Made by a program: the position numbers and the translations under genes. From Microbacterium sp. LWS13-1.2 (GTDB lineage: Bacteria > Actinomycetota > Actinomycetes > Actinomycetales > Microbacteriaceae), in NCBI RefSeq assembly GCF_040144835.1, contig NZ_CP151632.1:930001-994000 (forward strand): 64,000 bases of DNA, given 5' to 3'. The notes under the pieces were generated by a model that was given only the letters and a program-made list of their open reading frames with translations, had not been told where the DNA came from and ran no database searches. This document shows positions 32,933 to 43,088 of the stretch, one piece after another (position 1 is the stretch's first letter; every line of letters begins with the position of its first letter).

Positions 32933-33253
32933 TCAGTGTTCCTGCGGCGGGAGCGCCTCGATGACCGGGTGGTCCTTGTGGATCACACCCACCTTGGCCG
33001 CGCCGCCCGGGGAGCCGATGTCGTCGAAGAACTCGACATTGGCGGTGTAGTAGTCCTGCCATTCGTCGGGCAGGTCGTCTTCGTAGTAGATCGCCTCGAC
33101 GGGACACACCGGCTCGCAGGCGCCGCAGTCGACGCACTCGTCGGGGTGGATGTACAGCGACCGGTCGCCCTCGTAGATGCAGTCCACGGGACACTCGTCG
33201 ATGCAGGCGCGGTCCTTGACGTCCACGCAGGGAAGGGCGATCACGTACGTCAC
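32933..33253 (-). CDS. fdxA: Seven-iron ferredoxin
   Basis: The 106-residue protein contains CVDVKDRACIDECPVDC and a second cluster motif CVDCGACEPVCP. The spacing, with one cysteine missing in the first motif, fits a [3Fe-4S][4Fe-4S] ferredoxin. It is a cytoplasmic electron carrier. The start is GTG at 33253, with TAGACT exactly six bases upstream, suggesting a leaderless mRNA. A 34-bp tandem repeat array lies directly upstream of the promoter. Confidence 0.95.
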   Translation of the reverse strand: MTYVIALPCVDVKDRACIDECPVDCIYEGDRSLYIHPDECVDCGACEPVCPVEAIYYEDDLPDEWQDYYTANVEFFDDIGSPGGAAKVGVIHKDHPVIEALPPQEH

Positions 33254-33268
33254 CCGCTCAGTCTACGT

Positions 33269-33394
33269 CCGACCGGGGCAGGCCCCACGCCCCGCTCCGC
33301 ATCCGACCGGGGCCGGCCCCACGCCCCGCTCGGCATCCGACCTGGGCCGGCCCCATGCCACGCCCCGCATCCGACTTGGGCCGACCCCGTACCG
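33269..33394. repeat. 34-bp intergenic tandem repeat, 3.7 copies
   Basis: Units start at 33269, 33303, 33337 and 33371 (partial). Each begins CCGACC/TGGGGC and ends in GCAT, with a few substitutions. The second copy carries the 12-bp palindrome GGGGCCGGCCCC and the first and third carry near versions of it. The array occupies most of the gap between fdxA and the DUF6113-like gene, just upstream of the fdxA promoter. It may be only slippage, or it may affect fdxA-dapC transcription or end the upstream transcript. Confidence 0.85.
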
Positions 33395-33427
33395 AAGCTC
33401 GCTTCCGCGCTGAGGCCCGTCCTCGGC

Positions 33428-33793
33428 TCAGGCGGCGGCGCGGGAGCGATCGGGCCAGGCGACGGCGAGGGCCACGAGGATCGGCACCGCGAACGTCCAG
33501 ACCACGGCGAGGCCGGTCTGCGGCACCACCACCGAGCCTCCGGGTCCGCTCCCCGAGAACACCAGCGTGGAGATCATCATGCCGCCGCCGGTCGCGAGCG
33601 TCGCCCACCTGTCGGAGGTGAGGAACCGCACCGCCACCAGCAGCGCTGCCGATCCGATCACCGCCAGGATGAGCCCGAGCGGGAACCAGCCGATCGTGTA
33701 CGCGTGGGCGACGGTTCCGGCGACCCCGTACACCAGCCCGACGAGCAGCGCGACGATCCAGCTGCCGATGCGGGCGGGGACGGAGGGACGCAT
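33428..33793 (-). CDS. Small integral membrane protein (DUF6113-like)
   Basis: The protein has 121 residues and four predicted transmembrane helices: WIVALLVGLVYGVAGTV, FPLGLILAVIGSAALLV, a glycine-rich TGGGMMIST helix, and TGLAVVWTFAVPILVALAV. It resembles the actinobacterial family DUF6113, whose function is unknown. ATG at 33793 has TACGAT exactly six bases upstream, consistent with a leaderless transcript. Confidence 0.8.
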   Translation of the reverse strand: MRPSVPARIGSWIVALLVGLVYGVAGTVAHAYTIGWFPLGLILAVIGSAALLVAVRFLTSDRWATLATGGGMMISTLVFSGSGPGGSVVVPQTGLAVVWTFAVPILVALAVAWPDRSRAAA

Positions 33794-33858
33794 GACTCGA
33801 TCGTACCGACCTCGTCCATGAGGGCGGTTCCCCCGCCTGGTCGCGCGACGGAGACGGT

Positions 33859-34173
33859 CTACGCCGCCCAGCCCCACAGGCGCAGCAGCGCCGCGACGAG
33901 GGCTGCGGCGATCACCACCACGAGGAACGGCGCACGCAGGAGGAGCAGCCCCGCGGCGACGAGCACGGCGGGCACGCGGGCGTCGACCACGATCGCCTGA
34001 CCCGCGCCGAGCGTCTGCACGGCGACAAGGGCGGCCAGGAGTGCGACCGTCAGCAGATCGGCGATCCGCAGCGGAGTGGGTGCCTCCACCCAGCGGGCGG
34101 GGATGAGATAGCCGACCGTCTTGAGCGCCACGCACACGATCGCGGCGACGAGCACCGCTGTCCACATGGTCAC
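33859..34173 (-). CDS. azlD: Branched-chain amino acid exporter small subunit AzlD
   Basis: The protein has 104 residues with about four transmembrane helices and the AzlD pattern VGYLIPARWVEAPTPLRIADLL. AzlD pairs with AzlC to export branched-chain amino acids or their analogues. The GTG overlaps the azlC stop by four bases (GTGA), indicating coupled translation. Confidence 0.92.
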   Translation of the reverse strand: MTMWTAVLVAAIVCVALKTVGYLIPARWVEAPTPLRIADLLTVALLAALVAVQTLGAGQAIVVDARVPAVLVAAGLLLLRAPFLVVVIAAALVAALLRLWGWAA

Positions 34174-34934
34174 GGCAGCCCCTCGCGCTCCGCCACGTCG
34201 TCCGGCTCGGCGGCATCCGCTGCGTCATCCCTGCCGAGCCAGTTGGTCCAGCCCACGAGGATTGCGACGGCCGCCGCGACGATCACGGGCAGCCCGGGCA
34301 TGAGCACGGGCGTCAGCACCGTCGCGATGACGGCAGCGGCGACTCCGACGACGATCGGCTGCCGGGCCCGGAGCCGCGGCCACAGCAGGGCGAGGAAGGC
34401 GGCCGCCGCAGCGGCATCCAGTCCGTACGCCCGTGGGTCACCGAGCACGTCGCCGAGCAGGGCGCCGGCGAGCGTAAACAGATTCCAGCCGACGTAGATG
34501 CCGATGCCCGTGACCCAGAACCCGAGGGTGCGGGCGCGCGCAGTGCGCTGTGCGAGCGAGACGGCGGTGGACTCGTCGATCGTGAACTGCGCAGCGGCGG
34601 CGCGGCGCCAGAACCCCGGACCGATCACCGGGGACATGCGGATGCCGTACGCGACGTTGCGCACCCCGAGAAGGGCCGCGGAGGCGATCGCGGCGGGTGC
34701 GGCCGCCAGTCCCCCGGCGCCGACTATCCCGACGAACGCGAACTGGGACCCGCCCGTGAACATCACGAGGCTCAGCACGCAGGTCTGCCACACGTCGAGT
34801 CCTGCGGCGACCGCCAGCGCGCCGAACGAGATGCCGTAGGCACTCGTCGCGAGAGCCACACCCAGCCCCTGACGAACGGCCAGCTTCACCTCTCCGGCGC
34901 TGTGCGCGTCGTCGAAGTGGGGGTCGAGAGTCAC
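34170..34934 (-). CDS. azlC: Branched-chain amino acid exporter large subunit AzlC
   Basis: The protein has 254 residues with several membrane segments and AzlC-family features: GVALATSAYGISFGALAVAA, LVMFTGGSQFAFVGIV and LLGVRNVAYGIRMSP. It sits in the membrane with AzlD. The GTG at 34934 has TAGCAT exactly six bases upstream (34946-34941), so the mRNA may be leaderless. No regulator gene is adjacent. Confidence 0.93.
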   Translation of the reverse strand: MTLDPHFDDAHSAGEVKLAVRQGLGVALATSAYGISFGALAVAAGLDVWQTCVLSLVMFTGGSQFAFVGIVGAGGLAAAPAAIASAALLGVRNVAYGIRMSPVIGPGFWRRAAAAQFTIDESTAVSLAQRTARARTLGFWVTGIGIYVGWNLFTLAGALLGDVLGDPRAYGLDAAAAAAFLALLWPRLRARQPIVVGVAAAVIATVLTPVLMPGLPVIVAAAVAILVGWTNWLGRDDAADAAEPDDVAEREGLP

Positions 34935-35138
34935 GTCGTCATGCTACCGACGGCTGCGCGGCGTCACTCCGGTCCGCCTCGAGGCGACTGGCCACCTCGG
35001 AGTGCGGCATCCACTCAATGGGACTGCGTTTTCCGGCCGCCCGGACCATGCTGGTCGCACACGCAGAAAATGCTTCCTCGCTTGTGGGTGCCACCACCCG
35101 TTCTCATCACGGATTCTGCTTCCCGACGAAGGAGTCCC

Positions 35139-35818
35139 ATGAGAACGACGCTGCCCCGCGCGCGCCCTCCGCAGCCGAACGCCCCGGCGACCACTCACCA
35201 GAGCCGCCGGCCTCGCGACCGCCCTCGCCCTCGCCGCGGTGCCGCTCATCGCCGCGGGCGACGGCTGGGCCTCGTGGTCGGGACCGACGGCGCCCGAACG
35301 CGTCCCGCGCGTGGCCGAGCCCGTCAGCGGCGGGGGTGCGGCGGACTCCTCCCAGGTGTACGTCGTGGACGACTGGCAGAAGCTCCGCGATGCCCTCGCG
35401 GGAGTACCCGGCGGCTCGCAGAACGATGCGCGCTACAACCAGGTGCCCCGCATCGTCTATGTCACCGGCGAGCTCGATCCGTGGCTCCGCGCCGACGGCA
35501 GCCGCATCCCTGCGACGAGATCGCCTCGCAGGTGACGGTCGCGGGCACCGGAGCCCCGTTCGACATGGACGACTACATCGCCGCGTTCGGTCCGGGCGTC
35601 GACCCGTCCGGGTTCACCGTGTCGGACGACAACGGCCGCGACACCGGGCTGCGCGACGGCGACTACCGGGTGTTCCCCGACCTGTGGTGGGGGCAGAACG
35701 CGACGGTCGTGAAGCTGTACGAGAACGGCGTGCTGATCGACGCGCAGGGGATCGACGGCGCCTCGCCCGCCGCTCAGCACGCCGCGTTCGACATCGCCGG
35801 CCGCGGCATCCGTCACTG
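35139..35818 (+). pseudogene. Decayed secreted pectate lyase-like gene with frameshifts and loss of the catalytic core
   Basis: AGGAG four bases before ATG 35139 marks the old start. The signal peptide core (GLATALALAAVPLIAAGDGW) continues in a different frame, so a frameshift lies within the first ~70 bases. That frame reads on to VYVVDDWQKLRDALAGVPGG and VPRIVYVTGELDPWLRADGS, like the N-terminus of actinobacterial pectate lyases. Near 35507 the frame returns to CDEIASQVTVAGTG. After VDPSG it jumps straight to a C-terminal add-on domain (GDYRVFPDLWWGQNA; VKLYENGVLIDAQ). The beta-helix catalytic region is missing. No stop precedes the typA end. Confidence 0.75.
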
Positions 35819-35819
35819 C

Positions 35820-37730
<1,911 letters not shown>

Positions 37731-37749
37731 GAGGGAATCCTTGAAAGAG

Positions 37750-37781
37750 AATGGGGATGCCGGAATGCCGGCATCCCCATT
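37750..37781 (-). terminator. Terminator of the fused peptide ABC ATPase gene
   Basis: AATGGGGATGCCGG pairs perfectly over 14 bp with CCGGCATCCCCATT around a four-base loop. In the minus direction it follows the ABC ATPase stop at 37821 and is followed by CTCTTTC. It also lies just upstream of the typA ribosome binding site. It is the cleanest stem built on GGATGCC. Confidence 0.8.
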
Positions 37782-37820
37782 CTATTGGGCGCTCCTGTGT
37801 GTCGCCTTTCGGCGCTGTGG

Positions 37821-39581
37821 TCAGCCCTCCAGGCCCGCTGCGAGCAGGGCCGCCCGCGCTTCGCGGCGCACGCGCTGCTCGTCGGGGTCGGGCACCGGGA
37901 TGGCCGCAATGAGCCGTCGCGTGTAGTCCTCCTGCGGCGCCCGCAGGATCTGACCGGTCGCACCCTGCTCGACGATGTGCCCGTGATGCATCACGATGAT
38001 CCGGTCAGCGAGCGAGTCGACGACCGCGAGGTCGTGGCTGATGAACAGGCACGCGAAGCCCAGGTCCTGCTGCAGCACGCGCAGCAGCTGCAGCACGGTG
38101 GCCTGCACCGACACGTCCAGCGCCGACGTGGGCTCGTCGGCGATCAGCAGCTTCGGCTGCAGCGCGAGAGCGCGCGCGATGCCGACGCGCTGCTTCTGAC
38201 CGCCCGACAGCTCGTGCGGGTACCGGTTGCGGTACGAGCGGGGCAGCTCGACCGCGTCGAGCAGCTCCTGCACGCGCACGTCGAGCTGGCGGCCCTTCGC
38301 GACGTTCGCCAGCAGCATCGGCTCACCGATCGACTGGCCGATCGGCAGGCGAGGGTTGAGCGACGAGGACGGGTCCTGGAAGACGATGCCGACGTCCTTG
38401 TGCACGGTGTGCAGCAGACGGCGGTCCGCCTTCGAGATGTCGTGCCCGACGACCTCGGCGCGCCCCTCCGCGATCGGCAGCAGGCCGATGGCGGCGCGGC
38501 CGACCGTCGTCTTGCCCGAGCCGGACTCGCCGACGAGGCCGGTGACCTCACCCGGGAAGATCGAGAAAGTCGCGTGCTCGACGGCGCGGAACGCCGGGAC
38601 GCGCCCGCGCTTGGGGTACTCGATGGCAACGTCCTGGAAGTCGAGCACCGGAGCGCCGAGGCCCTTGCGACGCTCTTCGTCCGCGCGCGCGGCCACATCC
38701 GCCAGTCGGATCACCGACGTGTCGCCGGCCAGCGCAGCCGTCGTGTCGATCGACTCCCCCGCCGCGTCGCCGATGCGCGGCACCGCCGCCAGCAGCTGCT
38801 GCGTGTAGGGATGCTGCGGACGGTTGAACACGGCATCGACGGTTCCACGCTCGACGATCTCGCCCTTGCGCATCACCACGATGTCGTCGGCGATGTCGGC
38901 CACCACGCCCATGTCGTGCGTGATGATGAGGATGGCCGAGTCGAGACGGTGACGCAGGTCGCGCATGAGGTCGAGGATCTCGGCCTGCACCGTCACATCA
39001 AGCGCCGTGGTGGGCTCGTCGGCGATGAGCAGCTGCGGATCGCACGAGATCGACTGCGCGATCATGGCACGCTGTCGCTGTCCGCCCGAGAGCTGGTGCG
39101 GGTAGGAGTTGAACGCCTTCAGCGGATCGGGCAGTTCCACCATGTCCAGGAGCTCGAGCGCCCGGGCGCGCGCTGCGCTCGGCGTCATACCCTTGTGGAT
39201 GCGGAGCGTCTCGATGATCTGGAAGCCCACCGTGAACACGGGGTTCAGCGCGGTCATCGGCTCCTGGAAGATCACCGCGATCTCACGGCCGCGCACGCGG
39301 CGCAGCTCTTCCTTGCGCAGGCCCAGGATCTCGCGGCCGCCGAGCTTGACACTGCCGGTGACGCGGGCGTTCGAGGGCAGCAGTCCGAGCATCGCCATGG
39401 AGCTCGCGCTCTTGCCCGAGCCGGACTCGCCGACGATCGCGAGGGCCTTGCCCGACTCCACGAAGTAGTCGAGCTTCTTCGCCGCGGGAACCCAGTAGTT
39501 GTCGACAGCGAAGTCCACGGACAGGCCGCTCACCTGCAGCAGCGGGCCGCCGGTGGATTCGGTGTGGGGGGACGCGTTCAT
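37821..39581 (-). CDS. Fused DppD-DppF type ABC transporter ATP-binding protein (peptide/nickel family)
   Basis: The 586-residue protein carries two complete ABC ATPase domains. The first has GESGSGKSASSMA, LSGGQRQR and the peptide-family C-terminal motif HPYTQQLLAAVPRIG. The second has GESGSGKTTVGR and LSGGQKQR and ends VPDPDEQRVRREARAALL. It energises the peptide-type importer encoded at 40.2-44.9 kb, from which it is separated by one opposite-strand gene. The ATG has AAGGA seven bases upstream. The substrate is unknown. Confidence 0.93.
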   Translation of the reverse strand: MNASPHTESTGGPLLQVSGLSVDFAVDNYWVPAAKKLDYFVESGKALAIVGESGSGKSASSMAMLGLLPSNARVTGSVKLGGREILGLRKEELRRVRGREIAVIFQEPMTALNPVFTVGFQIIETLRIHKGMTPSAARARALELLDMVELPDPLKAFNSYPHQLSGGQRQRAMIAQSISCDPQLLIADEPTTALDVTVQAEILDLMRDLRHRLDSAILIITHDMGVVADIADDIVVMRKGEIVERGTVDAVFNRPQHPYTQQLLAAVPRIGDAAGESIDTTAALAGDTSVIRLADVAARADEERRKGLGAPVLDFQDVAIEYPKRGRVPAFRAVEHATFSIFPGEVTGLVGESGSGKTTVGRAAIGLLPIAEGRAEVVGHDISKADRRLLHTVHKDVGIVFQDPSSSLNPRLPIGQSIGEPMLLANVAKGRQLDVRVQELLDAVELPRSYRNRYPHELSGGQKQRVGIARALALQPKLLIADEPTSALDVSVQATVLQLLRVLQQDLGFACLFISHDLAVVDSLADRIIVMHHGHIVEQGATGQILRAPQEDYTRRLIAAIPVPDPDEQRVRREARAALLAAGLEG

Positions 39582-39619
39582 TGGATGGTCCTTGCGGGGT
39601 CGAGAGAGAGAATGGGGAG

Positions 39620-40225
39620 GTGACCGACCCTGCGATCCGCATCGACTCCCGTTTCAACCGCATTGCTGCCGTCATCGTCTGGAGTCTCGCGGCGCTCGCA
39701 GTGATCACCGCCGTATGGAGCTCGGACGCGCGGCTGACGTGGGTCTACGCCGGCGCTCCGCTGGCCGCGCTTCTCGGCTGGGCCGCCCTGTGGCGCCCGT
39801 GCGTCGTCGTGTCCGATCACGGCGTGCGCATCGAGAACGTCAGTCACGACGTCGATGTGCCGTGGGAGGCGCTCGTGCATGTCGACACGGCCCGCGCCCT
39901 GACGCTGCACACGCCGTCCGGCAGCTTCACCGCCTGGTCCGCGCCGGCGCCCGGCTTCTTCACCACGATGATGGGCAACGCCAAGGCGCGCCGCGAGGCG
40001 AGCGCCGCCGGCGGCGAGGCGCGTCCCAGCGACCGCCTGGGCACCGACTCGGGCAATGCCGCCCTCGTCGTGCGCGAAACGTGGCGCCGCCGCCTGGACG
40101 GCGGTCAGGTGGAGCTCGGCGTCGCCGACGAGACGCCGGTGAAGCGCCACTGGCACCTGCTCTACCTGGTGGCGTCCGCCGTGCTCGCGGTGGCGTCCGT
40201 CGCGCTGATCATCGCCACGGGCTGA
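39620..40225 (+). CDS. PH-domain-like membrane protein, function unknown
   Basis: The protein has 201 residues with two N-terminal helices (IAAVIVWSLAALAVITAVW; WVYAGAPLAALLGWAALW) and one C-terminal helix (LLYLVASAVLAVASVALII). Between them is a bacterial PH-like region, including CVVVSDHGVRIENVSHDVDVPWEAL. Function is unknown. GTG at 39620 has GAGAAT six bases upstream, fitting a leaderless start. It is the only opposite-strand gene inside the first ABC cluster, starting 38 bases from the fused ATPase gene. Confidence 0.78.
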   Translation: MTDPAIRIDSRFNRIAAVIVWSLAALAVITAVWSSDARLTWVYAGAPLAALLGWAALWRPCVVVSDHGVRIENVSHDVDVPWEALVHVDTARALTLHTPSGSFTAWSAPAPGFFTTMMGNAKARREASAAGGEARPSDRLGTDSGNAALVVRETWRRRLDGGQVELGVADETPVKRHWHLLYLVASAVLAVASVALIIATG

Positions 40226-40239
40226 CCGCTTCTCGAGCA

Positions 40240-41394
40240 TCATGCGCGGCGATCCGGTTCGGGCGAGATCTCCTCGTCGAGGACGTCGTCGCCGCGATCG
40301 CTCGTCACACCCGACACGGTCGTTCCGCCGCCGGCGGTGACCATCGCACCCTCGGGCACATCGGCGGTGGTGCCGCTGACGAGCACCGCATCGTCCGGGA
40401 GGTCCTTCACCTTGCGGAAGACCACGCGCTTCTGGCGCGGGTCGAACGCATCGCGCAGGCCGTCGCCGACGAAGTTCACCAGCAGCGACAGGATCACGAT
40501 GAAAGCCGCCGGCCACCAGAACAGCCACGGGCGGGTCTGGAACGCCGACTCGTTCGACGCGATCAGCAAGCCGAGCGAGACATCGGGAGCGCGGACGCCG
40601 TAGCCGAGGAACGAGAGCGACGTCTCGAGGATGATGGCTGCGGCGATCAGCAGCGTCGTCGCCACGATCACGACGCCGATCGCGTTGGGCAGGATGTGCT
40701 TGAAGATGATGCGCGCGTCCGATGCCCCGGCGACCCGCGCCGCCTCGACGAACTCGCGCTCACGCAGCGTCAGGAACTCGGCCCGGACCAGACGCGCGAT
40801 GCCCGTCCACACGAAGAAGCCGAGGAACAGGGCCAGGAACAGAGGCCCCAGGTTGCCGACGGACGAACCGACCACGGCGCCGATGACGATCACCGGGATC
40901 ACGATGACGATGTCGGTCAGGCGCATCAGCACCGCGTCGACCCACCCGCGATAGTAACCGGCGATCGCACCGACCACGACGCCGATGAAGGCGCCGATGA
41001 GGCCGATGATGAACATGATGTACGACGAGTTCACGAGGCCGCGCATGACCATCGCGAAGTAGTCCTTGCCGACCGTGTTCTGACCGAACGGGTGGTCGCC
41101 CAGCGAGAACGGGAAGAGCGTCAGCGTCGGCTTGCCGCCGTCGGTGATCGGGATCAGCTGCTCATAGTTCCACTTCCACCAGCCCGGGATCGGGCCGATG
41201 CCGGTCGCGGTGACGGCGAATCCGACGATCAGGATGAAGAGGATCGCGCTGATCACGGCGGGCTTGTGGGCGATGAACCGACGGAAGGTCAGTCGCCCCT
41301 GGCTGACGCCGCGCTCGTCGGCGGTCTGGACGTGCACGCCGCCTTCGGCGACCTGGCTGGGCGGTTCGAGGGACGGATCGATCGGGATGGACAT
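40240..41394 (-). CDS. Peptide-type ABC transporter permease (DppC-like)
   Basis: The 384-residue protein has the N-terminal DppC helix, a periplasmic segment (PFSLGDHPFGQNTVGKDYFA), and the permease core with the EAA loop VEAARVAGASDARIIFKHIL. A soluble, acidic tail of ~60 residues follows the last helix (ending SPEPDRRA), longer than usual. The ATG shares one base with the stop of the upstream permease (TAATG). It forms the membrane channel with the DppB-like partner. Confidence 0.93.
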   Translation of the reverse strand: MSIPIDPSLEPPSQVAEGGVHVQTADERGVSQGRLTFRRFIAHKPAVISAILFILIVGFAVTATGIGPIPGWWKWNYEQLIPITDGGKPTLTLFPFSLGDHPFGQNTVGKDYFAMVMRGLVNSSYIMFIIGLIGAFIGVVVGAIAGYYRGWVDAVLMRLTDIVIVIPVIVIGAVVGSSVGNLGPLFLALFLGFFVWTGIARLVRAEFLTLREREFVEAARVAGASDARIIFKHILPNAIGVVIVATTLLIAAAIILETSLSFLGYGVRAPDVSLGLLIASNESAFQTRPWLFWWPAAFIVILSLLVNFVGDGLRDAFDPRQKRVVFRKVKDLPDDAVLVSGTTADVPEGAMVTAGGGTTVSGVTSDRGDDVLDEEISPEPDRRA

Positions 41395-42929
41395 TACTTG
41401 ACCCTCACTCTCGGGTCGATTGCCGAGTAGGCGAGGTCGGCGAGGAAGTTGAACGTGATGGCGAACACGGCGATGACGACGAAGTACGCCATGACCGGGT
41501 TGGGGTCGGCATGCGAGAGACCCTGGTTGAAGAGAGCACCCATGCCGCTGAACGCGAAGATCCGCTCGGTGATGATCGCGCCACCGATGAGCGCGCCCAC
41601 ATCGGCCGCGACGATCGTGGTGATCGGGATCAGCGAGTTGCGGAACGCGTGGCGGACGATGACGGTGCGCTCCGGCAGACCCTTCGCGCGCGCCGTGCGG
41701 ATGTAGTCCTGGTTCAGCGTCTCGAGCATGCCGCCGCGCGCGTAGCGCGTGTACGCCGCGAACGAGATGAGCATGAGGCTGATCGTCGGCAGCAGCAGGT
41801 GGGTGAACGTGTCGATGCTCTGGATCCACCAGTCGCCCTGCAGGTTCGGTGTCTCCGAGCCGATCGTGGCGATCGGGCGGCCGTTCACCTTCGGGTTGTT
41901 GACGTAGTCGTTCCAGCGCCCCATGAACTGGTTGAGGACGATGACGCCCATTCCCAGGATGCCGGTGAGGGCGCCGATGCGCATCGCCTGGCCCTTGTCG
42001 TACTCACCCAGGAACCAGCCCGCCGCCACGCCGACGAGCGCCGAGGCGACGAAGAGCGCGAAGACGCCCCAGCCGTTGAACGAGTCGAGGAAGGGCTGCA
42101 GCACGAAGAACGCGGCCACCAGCACGATGACGGTCGCACCCGCCGTACGCCAGGCGTAGCGCGCGCGGGGTCCGGCGATGATCAGCACCATCGCGGCACC
42201 GAACGCGGCGATCAGCAGCGGCGTGAGGACGGGGCCGAGCGACGGGTAGAGGAACCACGCCGTGACGCTCATGCCGTAGAGCATGGCGCCCGTGGTGACG
42301 ACTGATGCGGCGAAGACGACCAGGCGACGCTGCCTGTTCCCGCCGATGATCGCCTGCCAGAAGACGCCCGATATGAGGCTCAACGCGATGATCCACGGCC
42401 ATGTGAACACCGGGCTGTCCAGCCAGTTGTTGAAGCCGAGGGCCAGGAAGACCTTGAGGAGAACACCCATCACGAACGAGGGCAGCGAGTAGAACAGGAA
42501 GCTGGCGAACGTGAACGAGTAGTCGATCGCGCTGTACTGACGCAGCGCCGAGACGATGCCGACCAGGATGCCGAGGACGATCGCGAGGATCGTCGAGGCG
42601 GTCACGAGCTGGAGCGTCGCACCCATGGCGCGAGCGAGAAGGACGTCGACCGGCTGGTTCTGGATCGTGACGCCGAGATCGCATCCGCCGAACGGGATGA
42701 CGCAGCGTGCGGCGCCGAGAAGCCAGTTGAACCAGCGGACGGGAATGGGCTGGTCGAGGTTCAGCCAGTCGATGCGCTGTGCGATGAGCGCGTCGCGGTT
42801 CGGGCTGTTGGAGGCGTACAGATCCTCGAGCGGGTCTCTTGCCAGAGCCACGAGGGTGTACATCAAGAAGGATGCGGCGATGAGGATCAGGATCGAGACC
42901 CCGATGCGCCGCAGGACGAAGCTAAGCAC
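41394..42929 (-). CDS. Peptide-type ABC transporter permease (DppB-like) with a long central insertion
   Basis: The 511-residue protein is ~180 residues longer than typical DppB. The usual N-terminus (LSFVLRRIGVSILILIAASFLMY) and C-terminal EAA loop (YIRTARAKGLPERTVIVRHA) are intact. Residues ~180-345 are an insertion with about five extra hydrophobic segments and the tail LGEYDKGQAMRIG. The start is GTG with GAAGGG nine to ten bases upstream. It lies 159 bases downstream of the binding-protein gene, with a hairpin between them. Confidence 0.92.
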   Translation of the reverse strand: MLSFVLRRIGVSILILIAASFLMYTLVALARDPLEDLYASNSPNRDALIAQRIDWLNLDQPIPVRWFNWLLGAARCVIPFGGCDLGVTIQNQPVDVLLARAMGATLQLVTASTILAIVLGILVGIVSALRQYSAIDYSFTFASFLFYSLPSFVMGVLLKVFLALGFNNWLDSPVFTWPWIIALSLISGVFWQAIIGGNRQRRLVVFAASVVTTGAMLYGMSVTAWFLYPSLGPVLTPLLIAAFGAAMVLIIAGPRARYAWRTAGATVIVLVAAFFVLQPFLDSFNGWGVFALFVASALVGVAAGWFLGEYDKGQAMRIGALTGILGMGVIVLNQFMGRWNDYVNNPKVNGRPIATIGSETPNLQGDWWIQSIDTFTHLLLPTISLMLISFAAYTRYARGGMLETLNQDYIRTARAKGLPERTVIVRHAFRNSLIPITTIVAADVGALIGGAIITERIFAFSGMGALFNQGLSHADPNPVMAYFVVIAVFAITFNFLADLAYSAIDPRVRVK

Positions 42930-43028
42930 TGGGCTGGCCCTTCATGCAGAAAAGGTAGCAGGCGGGCGACGGCGGCAGCAGAGGCCTGACGTCGCGGTCA
43001 CCCGCAGTGGACGGGAAGACACACGCAC

Positions 43029-43059
43029 GGGGCGCCGGGCTGCAAGAACCCGACGCCCC
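43029..43059 (-). promoter_or_regulatory. Intercistronic hairpin between the binding-protein and permease genes
   Basis: On the plus strand GGGGCGCCGGG (43029-43039) pairs with CCCGACGCCCC (43049-43059), with one mismatch, around a nine-base loop. It lies just after the binding-protein stop and before the permease start. Such hairpins often protect the 3' end of the abundant binding-protein mRNA and partly terminate transcription. That role is inferred. Confidence 0.55.
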
Positions 43060-43088
43060 ATGGCGTGGTGTTTCAGCTGATCACCGAA

